Part shown: positions 52,520-62,100 of the stretch, in pieces
Layout of the letters: each line of letters begins with the position of its first letter
Numbering within the stretch: the first letter of the stretch is position 1
From: Coriobacteriia bacterium
GTDB lineage: Bacteria; Actinomycetota; Coriobacteriia; Coriobacteriales; Eggerthellaceae
Direction of reading: 5' to 3'
Length of the DNA: 64,000 bases
Assembly: GCA_030526515.1 (NCBI GenBank)
Contig: JAUNCQ010000002.1
Span: 27,513-91,512 of the forward strand
Program-made: the position numbers and the translations under genes
The notes under the pieces: generated by a model
The model's database searches: none
What the model saw: only the letters and a program-made list of their open reading frames with translations
What the model was told of the DNA's origin: nothing

Positions 52520-53809
52520 CTACTCCCACCCTCTTAAGGACTTGGCCATGACCAGCACGAACAGGGGCATCAGGACCACGCTCACCACGGAGCTGATGGC
52601 AATGCCCTCCCCCACGAAGGGGATCATGTCGGTGATGTCACGGCAGATTAGCAGCAAGATGGTTCCCAGGCACACGTTGCCCGTGAACTGCTTGCTGAAC
52701 TCGCAGCCGAAGGTGCTGCGGGAAAGGAACGGTACCAGCAGGGACACCAGGCCCACCATGCCGGTGTGCACCTGCGCCGCCAGGATCATGATGGCGCCGC
52801 ACACCAGTGATATGCCGCGCAGCTTGGTCAGGCTCAGGCCCATCAGACGCGCCTCCACGTCGTCCAGGGCAAGGCCGTTCATCTTGTAGCGCAGCAGGTA
52901 GATGGGCAGAAGGGAAATGGTGGCCGCAAAGCCCAGGCTCATCCAGGACACCAGGGACGTGTCCACCGTGAGCATCTGGGACAGGTTGTAGAAGGTCAGG
53001 TAGTCTTCCTCGCTCATGACGAACAGGGTCACGTAGCTCACGATGAATCCCAGCAGCTGGCTCAGGATGGAGCCGATCAGCAGCATGGTCACGATGTCGA
53101 AGGGCTTGCCCTTGCCGGAAAGCTTTCGCCCGGCAATTATGACGAAAATCAAGATGGCGGCGCCGAACCCGTAGCAGTACAGGTAGCGCTGGGTGATCAT
53201 GGCCGGAGCCGCGGCGCCGTTCAGGTACACCAGCAGCATCATGCCCAGGGAAACGCCGCTGCCCACGCCCAGCATGCCCGGGCCGGCAATGGGGTTCTTG
53301 AACACGTTCTGGTACAGCATGCCGGCGGTGGCCAGCAGCACGGCGCACACCAGGGTGATGCCCACCACGCCCGCGCGGTGCGGGATGGCCCAGTAGCCGG
53401 GCACGTTGGCCAGCAGCCAGGTCTTGGAGTGGGGCTCGAACAGGTGGGTGGACTCGGCAATGGCGTTGTACGCGTGCATGTACAGGCACTGGGCCACCTC
53501 CCACGGCGTGTAGAAGGCGTAGCGGGACGCATAGGGGTAGTACTCGCCCGCCGCGCCCATGGGGCACAGGGAAAAGAACACCAGCACCAGCAGCACGACC
53601 ACGCACACGGCCACGCGCTTGGCGGTGGCGTCGGACTCCGCCCGGTACAGGGCGTTGGTCTGCTTCAGGGTCAGCAGGTGGCGCACGGCGCCGTTGCCGT
53701 GGCGGGCCTGGGCGGGCAGCTCCTGACCGTTGCGCAGGCGGGCGATGTCGGCCGCGGAGTACTGCAGGCCCACGGCCAGGCCCTTCTTGCCGTTACTGGA
53801 ACTGGCCAC
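52520..53809 (-). CDS. FecCD-type ABC permease 2 (copy C)
   Basis: A 429-residue permease with a hydrophilic N-terminus of about 65 residues. Motifs: FKNPIAGPGMLGVGSGVS, LMGLSLTKLRGISLV and GMVGLVSLLVPFLSRSTFG are FecCD/BtuC landmarks. The ATG at 53809 overlaps the upstream permease by 17 bases. Pairs with permease 1 to form the channel. Confidence 0.88.
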   Translation of the reverse strand: MASSSNGKKGLAVGLQYSAADIARLRNGQELPAQARHGNGAVRHLLTLKQTNALYRAESDATAKRVAVCVVVLLVLVFFSLCPMGAAGEYYPYASRYAFYTPWEVAQCLYMHAYNAIAESTHLFEPHSKTWLLANVPGYWAIPHRAGVVGITLVCAVLLATAGMLYQNVFKNPIAGPGMLGVGSGVSLGMMLLVYLNGAAAPAMITQRYLYCYGFGAAILIFVIIAGRKLSGKGKPFDIVTMLLIGSILSQLLGFIVSYVTLFVMSEEDYLTFYNLSQMLTVDTSLVSWMSLGFAATISLLPIYLLRYKMNGLALDDVEARLMGLSLTKLRGISLVCGAIMILAAQVHTGMVGLVSLLVPFLSRSTFGCEFSKQFTGNVCLGTILLLICRDITDMIPFVGEGIAISSVVSVVLMPLFVLVMAKSLRGWE

Positions 53810-55043
53810 GGGACCCTCCCTTCCCGCTCAGCGCGGTCACCAGGAACACCGTGGCGCCGCCGATGGATATGAACATGCCCACCATGGTCTCGTAGTCCGG
53901 GCCCAGGGTGGCGGACATGAGAATGTAGGCCGTCAGGACGAAGACCGCGCCCATCACGGTGGCCATGGGCAGCAGGTACGTGAAGTTGGGACCCACCAGG
54001 CGACGGGCCAGGTGCGGGACCAGGAAACCCACGAAGCCCACCGTGCCGCAGAAGGACACGATGATGGCCGTGAGCAGCGTGCACAGGCCCACCACGATGA
54101 TGCGCATGCGCTTGGTGTCCACGCCCAGAGCGCGGGTTTCCTCCGCGGAAAGGGACAGGGCCATCATGCGCTGGCGGAAGTGCATGACCACGGCGAAGGT
54201 GGCTATCAGCGGCACGCCCAGGGCAATCAGGTCGATCCAGGTGAACTGACGGTAGAAGCTGGCAATGGCCAGGTCCGTCAGCAGCTGGGCCTTGGGACCG
54301 TAGGGGTTGCCGGCCACGTAGTAGTAGCGGATGGTGTTGCTGATGGCGCCGGTGATGCCGCCTATGACCTGGCCGGTGATGATCATCATGATGCCGGACA
54401 TGCCGCCGGCAAGGCGCATGACCAGCAGCACCAGGCTCACGATGAGCAGGCAGCCCACGAAGGACAGGATGGCCAGCGAATAGGAGCTCATCAGGTAGCC
54501 GAAGGGATCCTGGGCCGCCGCCGCGTTGGAGGCGTTTGAGCCCAGCCAGGCCACGTTGCTGCCGTCGTCGTTCACGAAGAACACCACCCAGACCATCATG
54601 CCCAGGGTGGCGCCGCTCATCACGCCCAGGGTGGAGGGCGAAACCAGCGCGTTCTTGAAGGTGCCCTGGTACACGGCGCCGCAGACCGCAAGGCCCGCGC
54701 CGGAGAGGGCAATGACCACGTAGCGGATCATCAGGGACGCGTAGCTCTTGGGACCGTTGTCGTTGCCCGTGAGCACCGCCACCAGGCCGTTCACGTTCTC
54801 CTGCAGGTCCTGCAGGAACCACGCGAAGGAGTAGCCGGACGCGTAGCCCGCGTTGTGCAGGGCGGAGTTCAGCATGTCCTTGGGGATGATCAGGCCCACG
54901 AAGTACACCGCCAGGAGCACGACCACCAGCACGAAGATCTTCTGCGCGCGGGGGTCCAGCTTATGGCCGGCATCACGGGCCTGGGCGAATAGGTTTTCGT
55001 CCTCTTCATCCAGGAGCTGTATGTTTTCGTTGCTCATTGCCAT
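53793..55043 (-). CDS. FecCD-type ABC permease 1 (copy C)
   Basis: A 416-residue permease with an acidic N-terminus of about 35 residues. Motifs: GAVYQGTFKNALVSPSTLGV, ALGVDTKRMRIIVVG and VGFVGFLVPHLARRLVG. The ATG at 55043 overlaps the stop of the giant surface-protein gene (TAATG); ATG 55037 is an alternative. That overlap ties surface protein and transporter into one operon. Confidence 0.88.
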   Translation of the reverse strand: MAMSNENIQLLDEEDENLFAQARDAGHKLDPRAQKIFVLVVVLLAVYFVGLIIPKDMLNSALHNAGYASGYSFAWFLQDLQENVNGLVAVLTGNDNGPKSYASLMIRYVVIALSGAGLAVCGAVYQGTFKNALVSPSTLGVMSGATLGMMVWVVFFVNDDGSNVAWLGSNASNAAAAQDPFGYLMSSYSLAILSFVGCLLIVSLVLLVMRLAGGMSGIMMIITGQVIGGITGAISNTIRYYYVAGNPYGPKAQLLTDLAIASFYRQFTWIDLIALGVPLIATFAVVMHFRQRMMALSLSAEETRALGVDTKRMRIIVVGLCTLLTAIIVSFCGTVGFVGFLVPHLARRLVGPNFTYLLPMATVMGAVFVLTAYILMSATLGPDYETMVGMFISIGGATVFLVTALSGKGGSRGQFQ

Positions 55044-58000
55044 TAGAAGTTGATGCTTTCCGTCACGCCGTCCTCGAGCTCGGCGAATTCCTCTTCCTCA
55101 TCCGGGCGACGGCGCTTCACCAGCCACCAGGCAATGCCGGCGGCTGCCGCCAGGATGGCGGCCACTACTCCGTAGAATCCCATCACGTTTCCCGTCCCGT
55201 CTTCCTTTTCCTCGGAGGCCTCACCAGCGGCGTCTTCGCCCGCCTGGTCGCCATTGCCGGAGCCGGCTTCCTGCGCGGCATCCGGGTCGGTCGGCTCGTC
55301 GGACTCCTCCTCGTCGAAGTCCACGTCGTCCGCGTCCTCGGCGTCGTCGTCCTGGTAGGACGGACGTACCGTGGGGCGATAGCTGCTGCCGGAAGAGGAG
55401 CTTCCACTGCCGTTGCTGCTGTTGTTGTTACTGCCGTTGTTGGCGCCGGGTTTCTTGTTGGGCGAGGGATCGTCCTTCTTCGGGGCGTCCGTGGCCGTGG
55501 TGTAGGCCACCACCAGGTTGCCGTTGGCGCCCAGCGTGTACTCGGCAAAGTTCAGGGACACCACGCCCTCTTCCACGGTCTTGGTGCCGGACGCGCCTGC
55601 CGTGCCGTCAGCACGGACCCAGTACAGGCGCACCTTGGTTCCGTTGGCGCGGCTGGTGGGCACCTTCAGCTTCACGATGCCGAAGCCGTTCTTCACCGGG
55701 ACCTTCTTGCCCTGCTGTTGGAAGCCGAACCAGGCCTGATAGACGTCGGCCGCCTTGTAGCCGTCCTTGGCCAGGCGCTTGGTCAGCACGCTTTCGGCCC
55801 CCTTGGCCTTAGCCAGGGTGAAGCCGGCGCTCTGCACGGACGCCATGTCCGTGCGCTGCAGGTAAGCCGCCGTCACGTCCGCCTTGGCCTTGGAGCCGGA
55901 AGGAACGGTGGACGAAAGCTTCTTGTACGTGGCATACAGGTCCACGTCGTTGTCGACGGTCCTGTCCAGGTCGAAGGGCGTGCCGTCGTACTCGGACCAG
56001 CCGGCGAAGTAGTAGCCCTTCTTCGGCGTCAGGTCGGGGACGATGCCCGCCTGGGAAAGGACCTGGTCAGGCTTGACGTTGTGGGTGACTATGACCAGGC
56101 CGTCCTCCTGATGGAACACCACCTCGGGCTCGTAGGCCCAGCCGAACACGGCATACAGGGTGACCTGGTCGTTGGAGCCGGTCTTGTTGTACTCCGCGCC
56201 CACGGTGGTGGTACCGCCGCGGTCGGCGCTGGTGGCCGTGGGGCTGGTGGACCAGCCCTTGAAGACCTTCAGCTCGCTGGGGGCGGCCGGAGCCTGGGCG
56301 CCGGAGGCCTTGAAGGCCGCGTCCAGGGTGGTTCCCAGGGACAGGTCGCCAGCAGTGCCCACGGTCTGGGTGCCGCTCTTGAAGGTCACGGTGATCTTCT
56401 GCTCGGTGGCCTCGTAGATGCCGTAGTACATGGTGTCCATGGCGCCGATAGCCGGCAGCTCGTCCGCGTACAGGGGCTCCTTGTCCGACTTGCGGGTGGA
56501 CCAGCCCTTGAAGGTGTAGTGCACGCCGTCCTTGGTGACGCGATCGCCAATGCGCACGGCCTTGCGGGCGTGCTCCGTGGGATCTTCGCCATAGGCAATC
56601 GGAATCTTGTCGGACGCGGTGTAGACCACGCCGTTGGCTCCCTGGCGCCAATAGGAGAAGCGCAGGGATTCCATGACGCTCTGGCGGGCGAAACGGGCCG
56701 TGTAGACCACGGGATCGCCCGGCTGGTCGATCTTCGGCAGGGCGCCGACGAACACGTTGGCGTCCGGGTTCCACAGGGACTCGATGCTCCAGCCCGTGGC
56801 CCAGCCGCGGAACGAGTACGCATAGCCGGTTTCGGTGCTGGCCTTGGTGGGGACCGCGCGGCCGGTGCCCTTGACGGCGTCGGCGTAGTCGGGGCGCTGG
56901 CCCACCTTCACGGCGTAGGAGCACACGGTGTTGTCGACCTTGAAGGTGACCAGGCGCTCGTCGTCGGCGACCTCCACGTAGGACGGCGTCAGCTTCACCT
57001 GGCCCGTGATCACACCGGCCAGGCGGGAGTCGACGTCCAGCTCCTCCAGGGACTGCACGTCCAGGGGCGTGGAGCCGCCGGCGTTCCAACCAGTGAACAC
57101 GTGGCGCATGCCCTGGGCGTCAGTGAAGTCCTGGGGCACGGGCAGCTGCACCGCCTGGCCCTGGGCGTCATGCGCCTGGGTGGCCTTGCGACCGTACTCC
57201 ACGTACACCGTCTGATCGGCGGTTACCTTGCCGTTCTGGTCGCGCATGCCGCTGAAGGTCAGGGCCACGTCCTGGCCCACCACGCGGTACACGGCGTAGA
57301 AGGTCAGGTCCCGGTCAACGGCCAGGTTGCCTGCCACAATAGCGCCGTTTTCGTCCACCAGCAGGTCAACGCGGTCCGTTGCCGCAGGATCAAGGCTGGT
57401 GGCGTCCTTGTCCGTGGACCATCCCAGCAGCTGGTAGCTGCGCATGAACTCGGGGCTCTTGGCCGCGGTGGCGGCCGTGGGCAGTCCCTCCAGGGACGCC
57501 AGCAGCGTAGAATCGGCCACCTTGCCCATGCGGGCCACCTTCTTTTCGTTGGCGAAGAAGGTCACGGCATGGGTCTGGGGCTCGGGGCTTTGGTCCCCTT
57601 CCTCCGGAAGCTGCTCCTCAGGGGCCACGGTGGCACCGCCCTGGTTTTCCACCACGGGCTGGCCCTCCTTCACCAGGTTCACCGTGGGGGCAGCCGTCAG
57701 GGCACCTGCGACGCAAGGCTGGTCGGCGACCACCTGCAGGCCCGACGTCTTGGGATAGCAGATCTGGTCTTCCTGGTCGGAGGGGAACTGCAGGTAGTCC
57801 CGCAGGTCCAGCTTCTTGGTCTTCACCTGCTCGGTGGTGGTGGCGGCGGATGCGCTCAGGCACGCGCCGGAGATGGTCCAGGTGCCGGTGCCGTCAGCCT
57901 TGACCGCGTAGGCGTTGCCGTGGGTGCTCTGGCCGGTCACGGTGCCGGCAATGTGCGCGTTGCCCGCGAAGTCCGAAGCCGCGGTCACGGCCTGGGCCGT

Positions 58001-61000
58001 GGGCACCGCCGTGTACTCGGACTGGACGAAGATGTGCTTGGCAACGATGGCATCCGGGCTGCCGGCGTCCGCGTTGGACACCGGGTCGGAGTAGGCCCAG
58101 ATGATCTCGCCCGTGTCCAGCACCATCTCCGTGGCGTAGTAGACCTGGGCATCGTAGACCACAGCGGTCGCGGACTCCAGGGAGCTGTCGAACTTGGCCA
58201 CCTGGCGGAACTTCTGTTGGATGCGCTCGTACAGGCTGCTGCCCGGCTCGGGGAAGATCTGCCTGAGGGTGGACTGGGAAAGGGAGTACGAGTTGGTGGG
58301 CGCGCTTTCCGGGAACACCACGGAGCCGCGGACCAAGGTGGTCGCGTTGCTCAGGGCCCGGACCTGGGAGTCCGCGCTGACCAGCAGCGCGTCGCCGGTG
58401 GCCTTCGCCCCGGCGTACAGGGCCGTCACGGTGGTGGCGCCGTAGCCGGTCGCCAGCGCCCCGTCCTCTTCCCTGCGGTTGGACAGGGCCTCCACGGTGC
58501 TGCCGTTTTCCACGCGCACCGCGCCCTTGACCACCGCAATGGCGCGTACGGACGCCTCAGCCGAAGCGATGGAGCTGCCCGTGTAGCTGACCTGCAGGTC
58601 GCAGCCGTCAACCAGCAGCGTGCCGCCGCCGGTGACCGCAATGCCCTGGTAGGGGGTGGCGGCGCTGGTGTCGTTTTCGCCCTGAACGCCCACGTTGATC
58701 TGGATGGAGCCCGCACGGTCAGCGGAGGAGTCCCTCAGGGTCAGGGTGCCCGCGCCGGCAAATGCCAGGGCGGCGCCGGTTCCCGCCGTACCGCCCGATG
58801 CGGCCGATCCGGCGTCCACGGTCAGCACGTGGCCCGCCACGTCAAGGGTGATGCCCTCCACCTTGACCGATCCCAGCAGGCGCGCGTCCTGCACCAGGCG
58901 CACGGTGCTGCCGGCGGGAGCCGCAGCCAGGGCGTCGGCCACGCTGGCGTACGATGCAGCGGGCTGTCCGTCCACCAGCACCTGGGCCACGTCCTGGTGG
59001 GTCCAGGCCAGCTGGGCGGCGCCGTCTGCGGTGCGGGTCTGGGGCGTCCATCCCTCGTAGGCGGAACCGGCAGCAGCCACGAACATATCCTTGGCGGGCG
59101 AAAGATCCACTCCGGACTCCGCCTGGGCGAAGGCGCCGTCCTGCAGGCCGGACGCCTGCACCACCACGGGCTGGGCCGCCTGCTGCAGGGCCGTCGCGTA
59201 CGCGGAGTCGACGGTCAGGGCGCGGGTCTTCAGCTGCACGTGGGTGCCGTTCACACTGGACAAGGTCGTTGCGCCCTGCAGCGTCCAGTCGGCAGCGTAG
59301 AGCTGGCTGCCGCTGCCGGCGGAAAGGCACCAGTAGGGATTGCCGCTGGCGCCTGCATCACTGGTCACGGAAACCGCGCAGTCCTGCAGCTGAGCCGCAG
59401 ACGCCGCGCTGGTCAGGCGCAGGCCGTAGGCGGACGACGCCTTCTTCTCGGTATTGACGGAAACCGACGGCCTCTTGCCGTCGGCGCCGGGCAGGAAGGC
59501 GAAGGAGCCCTTGCCATAGACGCCGGCAGCATCGCCGGAAACGGAGGACACGTTCACGCTGGTGCCGCTCAGGCGCGCCACGCTCTTGTCGGTGGTGGTC
59601 TGGATGCCGTAGGCCGCCAGGCTGGCGGAGGTGGTCACGGCCTGCACGGAGCCGCCCTGGGTTTCCAGGGTACCTCCGGTGTAGTCCAGGTGGATGCCGC
59701 GAACCGCGCCCGTGCTGGACTGGGCCCGCACGTCCACGTCCTGCAGCCTCACGGGACCGGTGCCGTGCAGCAGCACGCCCACGGCCGGTCCGCTGGCGGA
59801 CTTGGCCTGCACGTCCACGCCGGAAATGCTCAGCACGCCGGTGCCGCTCATGTACACGGCAGCGTCATGGGTGCTGTCCACGCCCTTGATCTTCGCAGCG
59901 CCCTCCTTGTCGGAGGAAACCACGTTCAGGGTGCAGGCGGACGAATGGGACAGGGTCCCCAGGGTATGCCCCGCAAGGTCCAGGGTGATCTGATCGGATG
60001 CCTGGCCCGAACGCGCGAAGGATGCTGACGGGCAATCTGCCAGCAGCTGCACCGTCTGACCCGGCTGTGCAGCGCTCAGGGCCGCCGCCAGGGACGAATA
60101 GCTGCTGCCGCCCAGGATGCGAGCCGCGGCGTTTTCCTGGCTCAGGCGGAACACCACCTGCTTACCGTCCACCGCCAGGGTCGTGGCGCGGCTCACCGGG
60201 TTGACCAGCTGCTTTGCCATAGACGCCCGCTTGTCCGAAGACACGCTATCTGCGAAGGACACCGCCACCAAGCCCGCGTCGTTGGCGCTTGCCGTGGACG
60301 GATCAACCACCACGGGCACGCTTTCGCCCGCAAAGCACGGACCCAGCACGAAGGCGGACTGCTCGGCGGAATACAGGCCCGTGGCGAGCTTGGAATCCGC
60401 GTTACCGCTGAAGTCCAGCTCAACGGGGGCGTTCAGCGTCACGCCCTGGGCCGTGGTGCTCTCGAAGCCTTCCGAACGCACGCCGCCGTTGACGGCAACG
60501 CTCAGCTTGCTGCCCTCCACCGTCATGCTGCGGGCGCGCAGGCCAACCGCAATGCCGCGGGTTGCCTGGGCCGTGTACGAGCCGCCCTGCACCATCACGG
60601 ACTTGCCGGTGGCAGCGTACAGGCCATAAGCCCAACCCAGGGTGGCATCCTGGTCAGGACCCTGGGCGACGTAGGGAGACGTGATGGCGGTCACGTTGCA
60701 GTTGGTCAGCTTGGCACTGGTCACGCCCGATGCCAGGTACACGCCGGACGGAGATCCCTTCAGGGACTTGGTTGCGCTGGAGGACGTCTGCTGCTGGTCG
60801 GACAGGTCAATGCTCACGGTGCAACCGTCCAACTGGACTTCGCCCGTGACCACGTTGATGCCCTTGGCATCGAACTTGGAGCCGGTGTTGTTCTGGCGGT
60901 TCGGCTTGCCCTTCACGGTCAGGCCCTTCACCACCAGCTTCTTGGCGTTGGATTCCAGCACGCTGCCAATGGTTCCGCCCTCGAAGGCCAGGGTCGCGCC

Positions 61001-61408
61001 GGCGCCCTGGATGGTCACGGTGTTGGCAGCCTGGATGCGCATGGCCACCGGCTGGCTGGCATCGGTGCTGGTCAGGGTGTGGCCGCTGAAACTCAGCGTC
61101 ACGTCCTGCCCTGCGGCGTTCACCACCAGCGGAGCCGACGTAGTCAGGTCGGCGGTCAGCTCGTAGACGCCGCCCTTGGAGATGGTGAAGGCGGTCTTCA
61201 CGCCATTGGCCTGAGCAGCCCACGCAGCATTCAGATCCGTCCCCGCCGCACAGGGCTGCAGCTGCGCGGAAGACGGGCCCGAAGATTCCGGCTCGTCCGC
61301 AAAGGCCAGCGTCGCTCCCGTGGCAGGACACGTCAACGCGGCGGTCAGGACAAGGGAAACCGCTTTGGTGGCAAGGTGGTCTGTCTGTGTTGCGTTTGCT
61401 GCCGTCAT
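55043..61408 (-). CDS. Giant membrane-anchored surface protein with beta-helix-like and InlB/B-type repeats
   Basis: A 2121-residue protein. Signal peptide about 1-37 (AFADEPE after cleavage). Residues about 55-1250 are degenerate repeats alternating short beta strands and GS/AS turns (VDGCDLQVSYTG, LAGHTLGTLSHSS, LDVAGHVLTVDAG), consistent with a right-handed beta-helix. Residues about 1290-1830 hold several B-type repeats (VTFFANEKKVARMG, YTFKGWSTRKSDKEPL, VFKGWSTSPTAT, YYFAGWSEYDG), as in InlB-like adhesins. A Ser/Asn/Gly and then Asp/Glu-rich linker leads to one membrane segment (about 2080-2100, VVAAILAAAAGIAWWLV) and a short acidic tail. No sortase motif is seen. It is translationally coupled to the permease pair, so it probably belongs to the import system as a surface receptor or scaffold. 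Confidence 0.75.
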   Translation of the reverse strand: MTAANATQTDHLATKAVSLVLTAALTCPATGATLAFADEPESSGPSSAQLQPCAAGTDLNAAWAAQANGVKTAFTISKGGVYELTADLTTSAPLVVNAAGQDVTLSFSGHTLTSTDASQPVAMRIQAANTVTIQGAGATLAFEGGTIGSVLESNAKKLVVKGLTVKGKPNRQNNTGSKFDAKGINVVTGEVQLDGCTVSIDLSDQQQTSSSATKSLKGSPSGVYLASGVTSAKLTNCNVTAITSPYVAQGPDQDATLGWAYGLYAATGKSVMVQGGSYTAQATRGIAVGLRARSMTVEGSKLSVAVNGGVRSEGFESTTAQGVTLNAPVELDFSGNADSKLATGLYSAEQSAFVLGPCFAGESVPVVVDPSTASANDAGLVAVSFADSVSSDKRASMAKQLVNPVSRATTLAVDGKQVVFRLSQENAAARILGGSSYSSLAAALSAAQPGQTVQLLADCPSASFARSGQASDQITLDLAGHTLGTLSHSSACTLNVVSSDKEGAAKIKGVDSTHDAAVYMSGTGVLSISGVDVQAKSASGPAVGVLLHGTGPVRLQDVDVRAQSSTGAVRGIHLDYTGGTLETQGGSVQAVTTSASLAAYGIQTTTDKSVARLSGTSVNVSSVSGDAAGVYGKGSFAFLPGADGKRPSVSVNTEKKASSAYGLRLTSAASAAQLQDCAVSVTSDAGASGNPYWCLSAGSGSQLYAADWTLQGATTLSSVNGTHVQLKTRALTVDSAYATALQQAAQPVVVQASGLQDGAFAQAESGVDLSPAKDMFVAAAGSAYEGWTPQTRTADGAAQLAWTHQDVAQVLVDGQPAASYASVADALAAAPAGSTVRLVQDARLLGSVKVEGITLDVAGHVLTVDAGSAASGGTAGTGAALAFAGAGTLTLRDSSADRAGSIQINVGVQGENDTSAATPYQGIAVTGGGTLLVDGCDLQVSYTGSSIASAEASVRAIAVVKGAVRVENGSTVEALSNRREEDGALATGYGATTVTALYAGAKATGDALLVSADSQVRALSNATTLVRGSVVFPESAPTNSYSLSQSTLRQIFPEPGSSLYERIQQKFRQVAKFDSSLESATAVVYDAQVYYATEMVLDTGEIIWAYSDPVSNADAGSPDAIVAKHIFVQSEYTAVPTAQAVTAASDFAGNAHIAGTVTGQSTHGNAYAVKADGTGTWTISGACLSASAATTTEQVKTKKLDLRDYLQFPSDQEDQICYPKTSGLQVVADQPCVAGALTAAPTVNLVKEGQPVVENQGGATVAPEEQLPEEGDQSPEPQTHAVTFFANEKKVARMGKVADSTLLASLEGLPTAATAAKSPEFMRSYQLLGWSTDKDATSLDPAATDRVDLLVDENGAIVAGNLAVDRDLTFYAVYRVVGQDVALTFSGMRDQNGKVTADQTVYVEYGRKATQAHDAQGQAVQLPVPQDFTDAQGMRHVFTGWNAGGSTPLDVQSLEELDVDSRLAGVITGQVKLTPSYVEVADDERLVTFKVDNTVCSYAVKVGQRPDYADAVKGTGRAVPTKASTETGYAYSFRGWATGWSIESLWNPDANVFVGALPKIDQPGDPVVYTARFARQSVMESLRFSYWRQGANGVVYTASDKIPIAYGEDPTEHARKAVRIGDRVTKDGVHYTFKGWSTRKSDKEPLYADELPAIGAMDTMYYGIYEATEQKITVTFKSGTQTVGTAGDLSLGTTLDAAFKASGAQAPAAPSELKVFKGWSTSPTATSADRGGTTTVGAEYNKTGSNDQVTLYAVFGWAYEPEVVFHQEDGLVIVTHNVKPDQVLSQAGIVPDLTPKKGYYFAGWSEYDGTPFDLDRTVDNDVDLYATYKKLSSTVPSGSKAKADVTAAYLQRTDMASVQSAGFTLAKAKGAESVLTKRLAKDGYKAADVYQAWFGFQQQGKKVPVKNGFGIVKLKVPTSRANGTKVRLYWVRADGTAGASGTKTVEEGVVSLNFAEYTLGANGNLVVAYTTATDAPKKDDPSPNKKPGANNGSNNNSSNGSGSSSSGSSYRPTVRPSYQDDDAEDADDVDFDEEESDEPTDPDAAQEAGSGNGDQAGEDAAGEASEEKEDGTGNVMGFYGVVAAILAAAAGIAWWLVKRRRPDEEEEFAELEDGVTESINF

Positions 61409-61436
61409 GTTCCTTCGTCTTCCTAGCAGAAATATG

Positions 61437-61462
61437 GGGAGGCCCGAATTGCCGAGCCTCCC
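61437..61462 (-). promoter_or_regulatory. Leader hairpin upstream of the giant surface-protein gene
   Basis: GGGAGGC / GCCTCCC with a 12-base loop lies 28 bases upstream of the ATG at 61408, between promoter and start. It could be an attenuator or an mRNA-stabilising structure. Confidence 0.5.
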
Positions 61463-61473
61463 ACGTTATCCTG

Positions 61474-61509
61474 TTATCCGAATTATACAAATTTTCGGAT
61501 AATTTTCAA
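61474..61509 (-). promoter_or_regulatory. Promoter with overlapping inverted-repeat operator for the copy C operon
   Basis: On the minus strand TTGAAA (61504-61509), 16 bases, TATAAT (61482-61487): close to a consensus promoter. TTATCCGAA (61474-61482) and TTCGGATAA (61494-61502) form a perfect 9-bp inverted repeat, 11 bases apart, covering the spacer and the -10 region, as a repressor operator would. Confidence 0.75.
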
Positions 61510-61538
61510 ACAACATTATTCTTTTCCCAGTTCAAAGA

Positions 61539-61572
61539 GGGCGAAAGCAACGGCATGCGGTCGCTTTCGCCC
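61539..61572 (-). terminator. Hairpin after the copy C binding-protein gene
   Basis: A perfect 10-bp inverted repeat, GGGCGAAAGC / GCTTTCGCCC, is formed by two GGRCGAAA words, 17 bases downstream of the stop at 61589. A weak T-run (CTCTTTG) follows on the minus strand. Confidence 0.75.
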
Positions 61573-61588
61573 CTTCTTGCCGAGTTCT

Positions 61589-62100
61589 TTACTTGACCTT
61601 CACCTTGATGGTCGCGGTCTTGGAGCCTGCCTTGTAGTTGGCGGACTCGCGGACGGACACCTTCACCTTCACGGAGTAGGTGGCGCCGCGCTTGGCCTTT
61701 GCGGAGACCTTGATCTTGCCCGTGGAGGTCACGGTCAGGTACTTGGAGCCGCTGACCTTCTTGAAGGACTTGGAGGTCTTGGCGCCCTTGACGGTCACCG
61801 CGGAGGTGTACTTGCCCTTGGCGGCGGTCTTCTTGGCGGTGGACACGGTCAGGGACTGGCCCTTCTTGGCGACCTTGACGGTCACCTTCTTGGTCGCGGC
61901 CTTGTACTGGTCGGTGGCCTTGGCGGAGACGGTGATGGTGGCGGTGCCGGCGCCCTTGATGTACACGCGGCCGGTGGAGCCCACGGTCACGACCTTGGCG
62001 TTGGAGGTCTTGTAGGTCAGCGCGGTCTTGGCCTTGGCGCCCAGGCTGAAGGAGGCGCCGCCGTAGGTCACGCTCCAGGTGGACTTGGCGGTCGTGATGG
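61589..62100 (-). repeat. Shared Big-module coding repeat (minus-strand copy)
   Basis: The 3' part of this gene repeats, with few differences by eye over the last about 150 bases, at 63852-64000 in the same orientation, and is related to 32070-32569 in the opposite orientation. Confidence 0.6.

Noticed and set aside
55037..60028. Plus-strand open frame of 1663 codons opposite the giant surface protein
   Set aside because: An antisense shadow; the minus-strand protein has a signal peptide, repeats and a membrane anchor in order.
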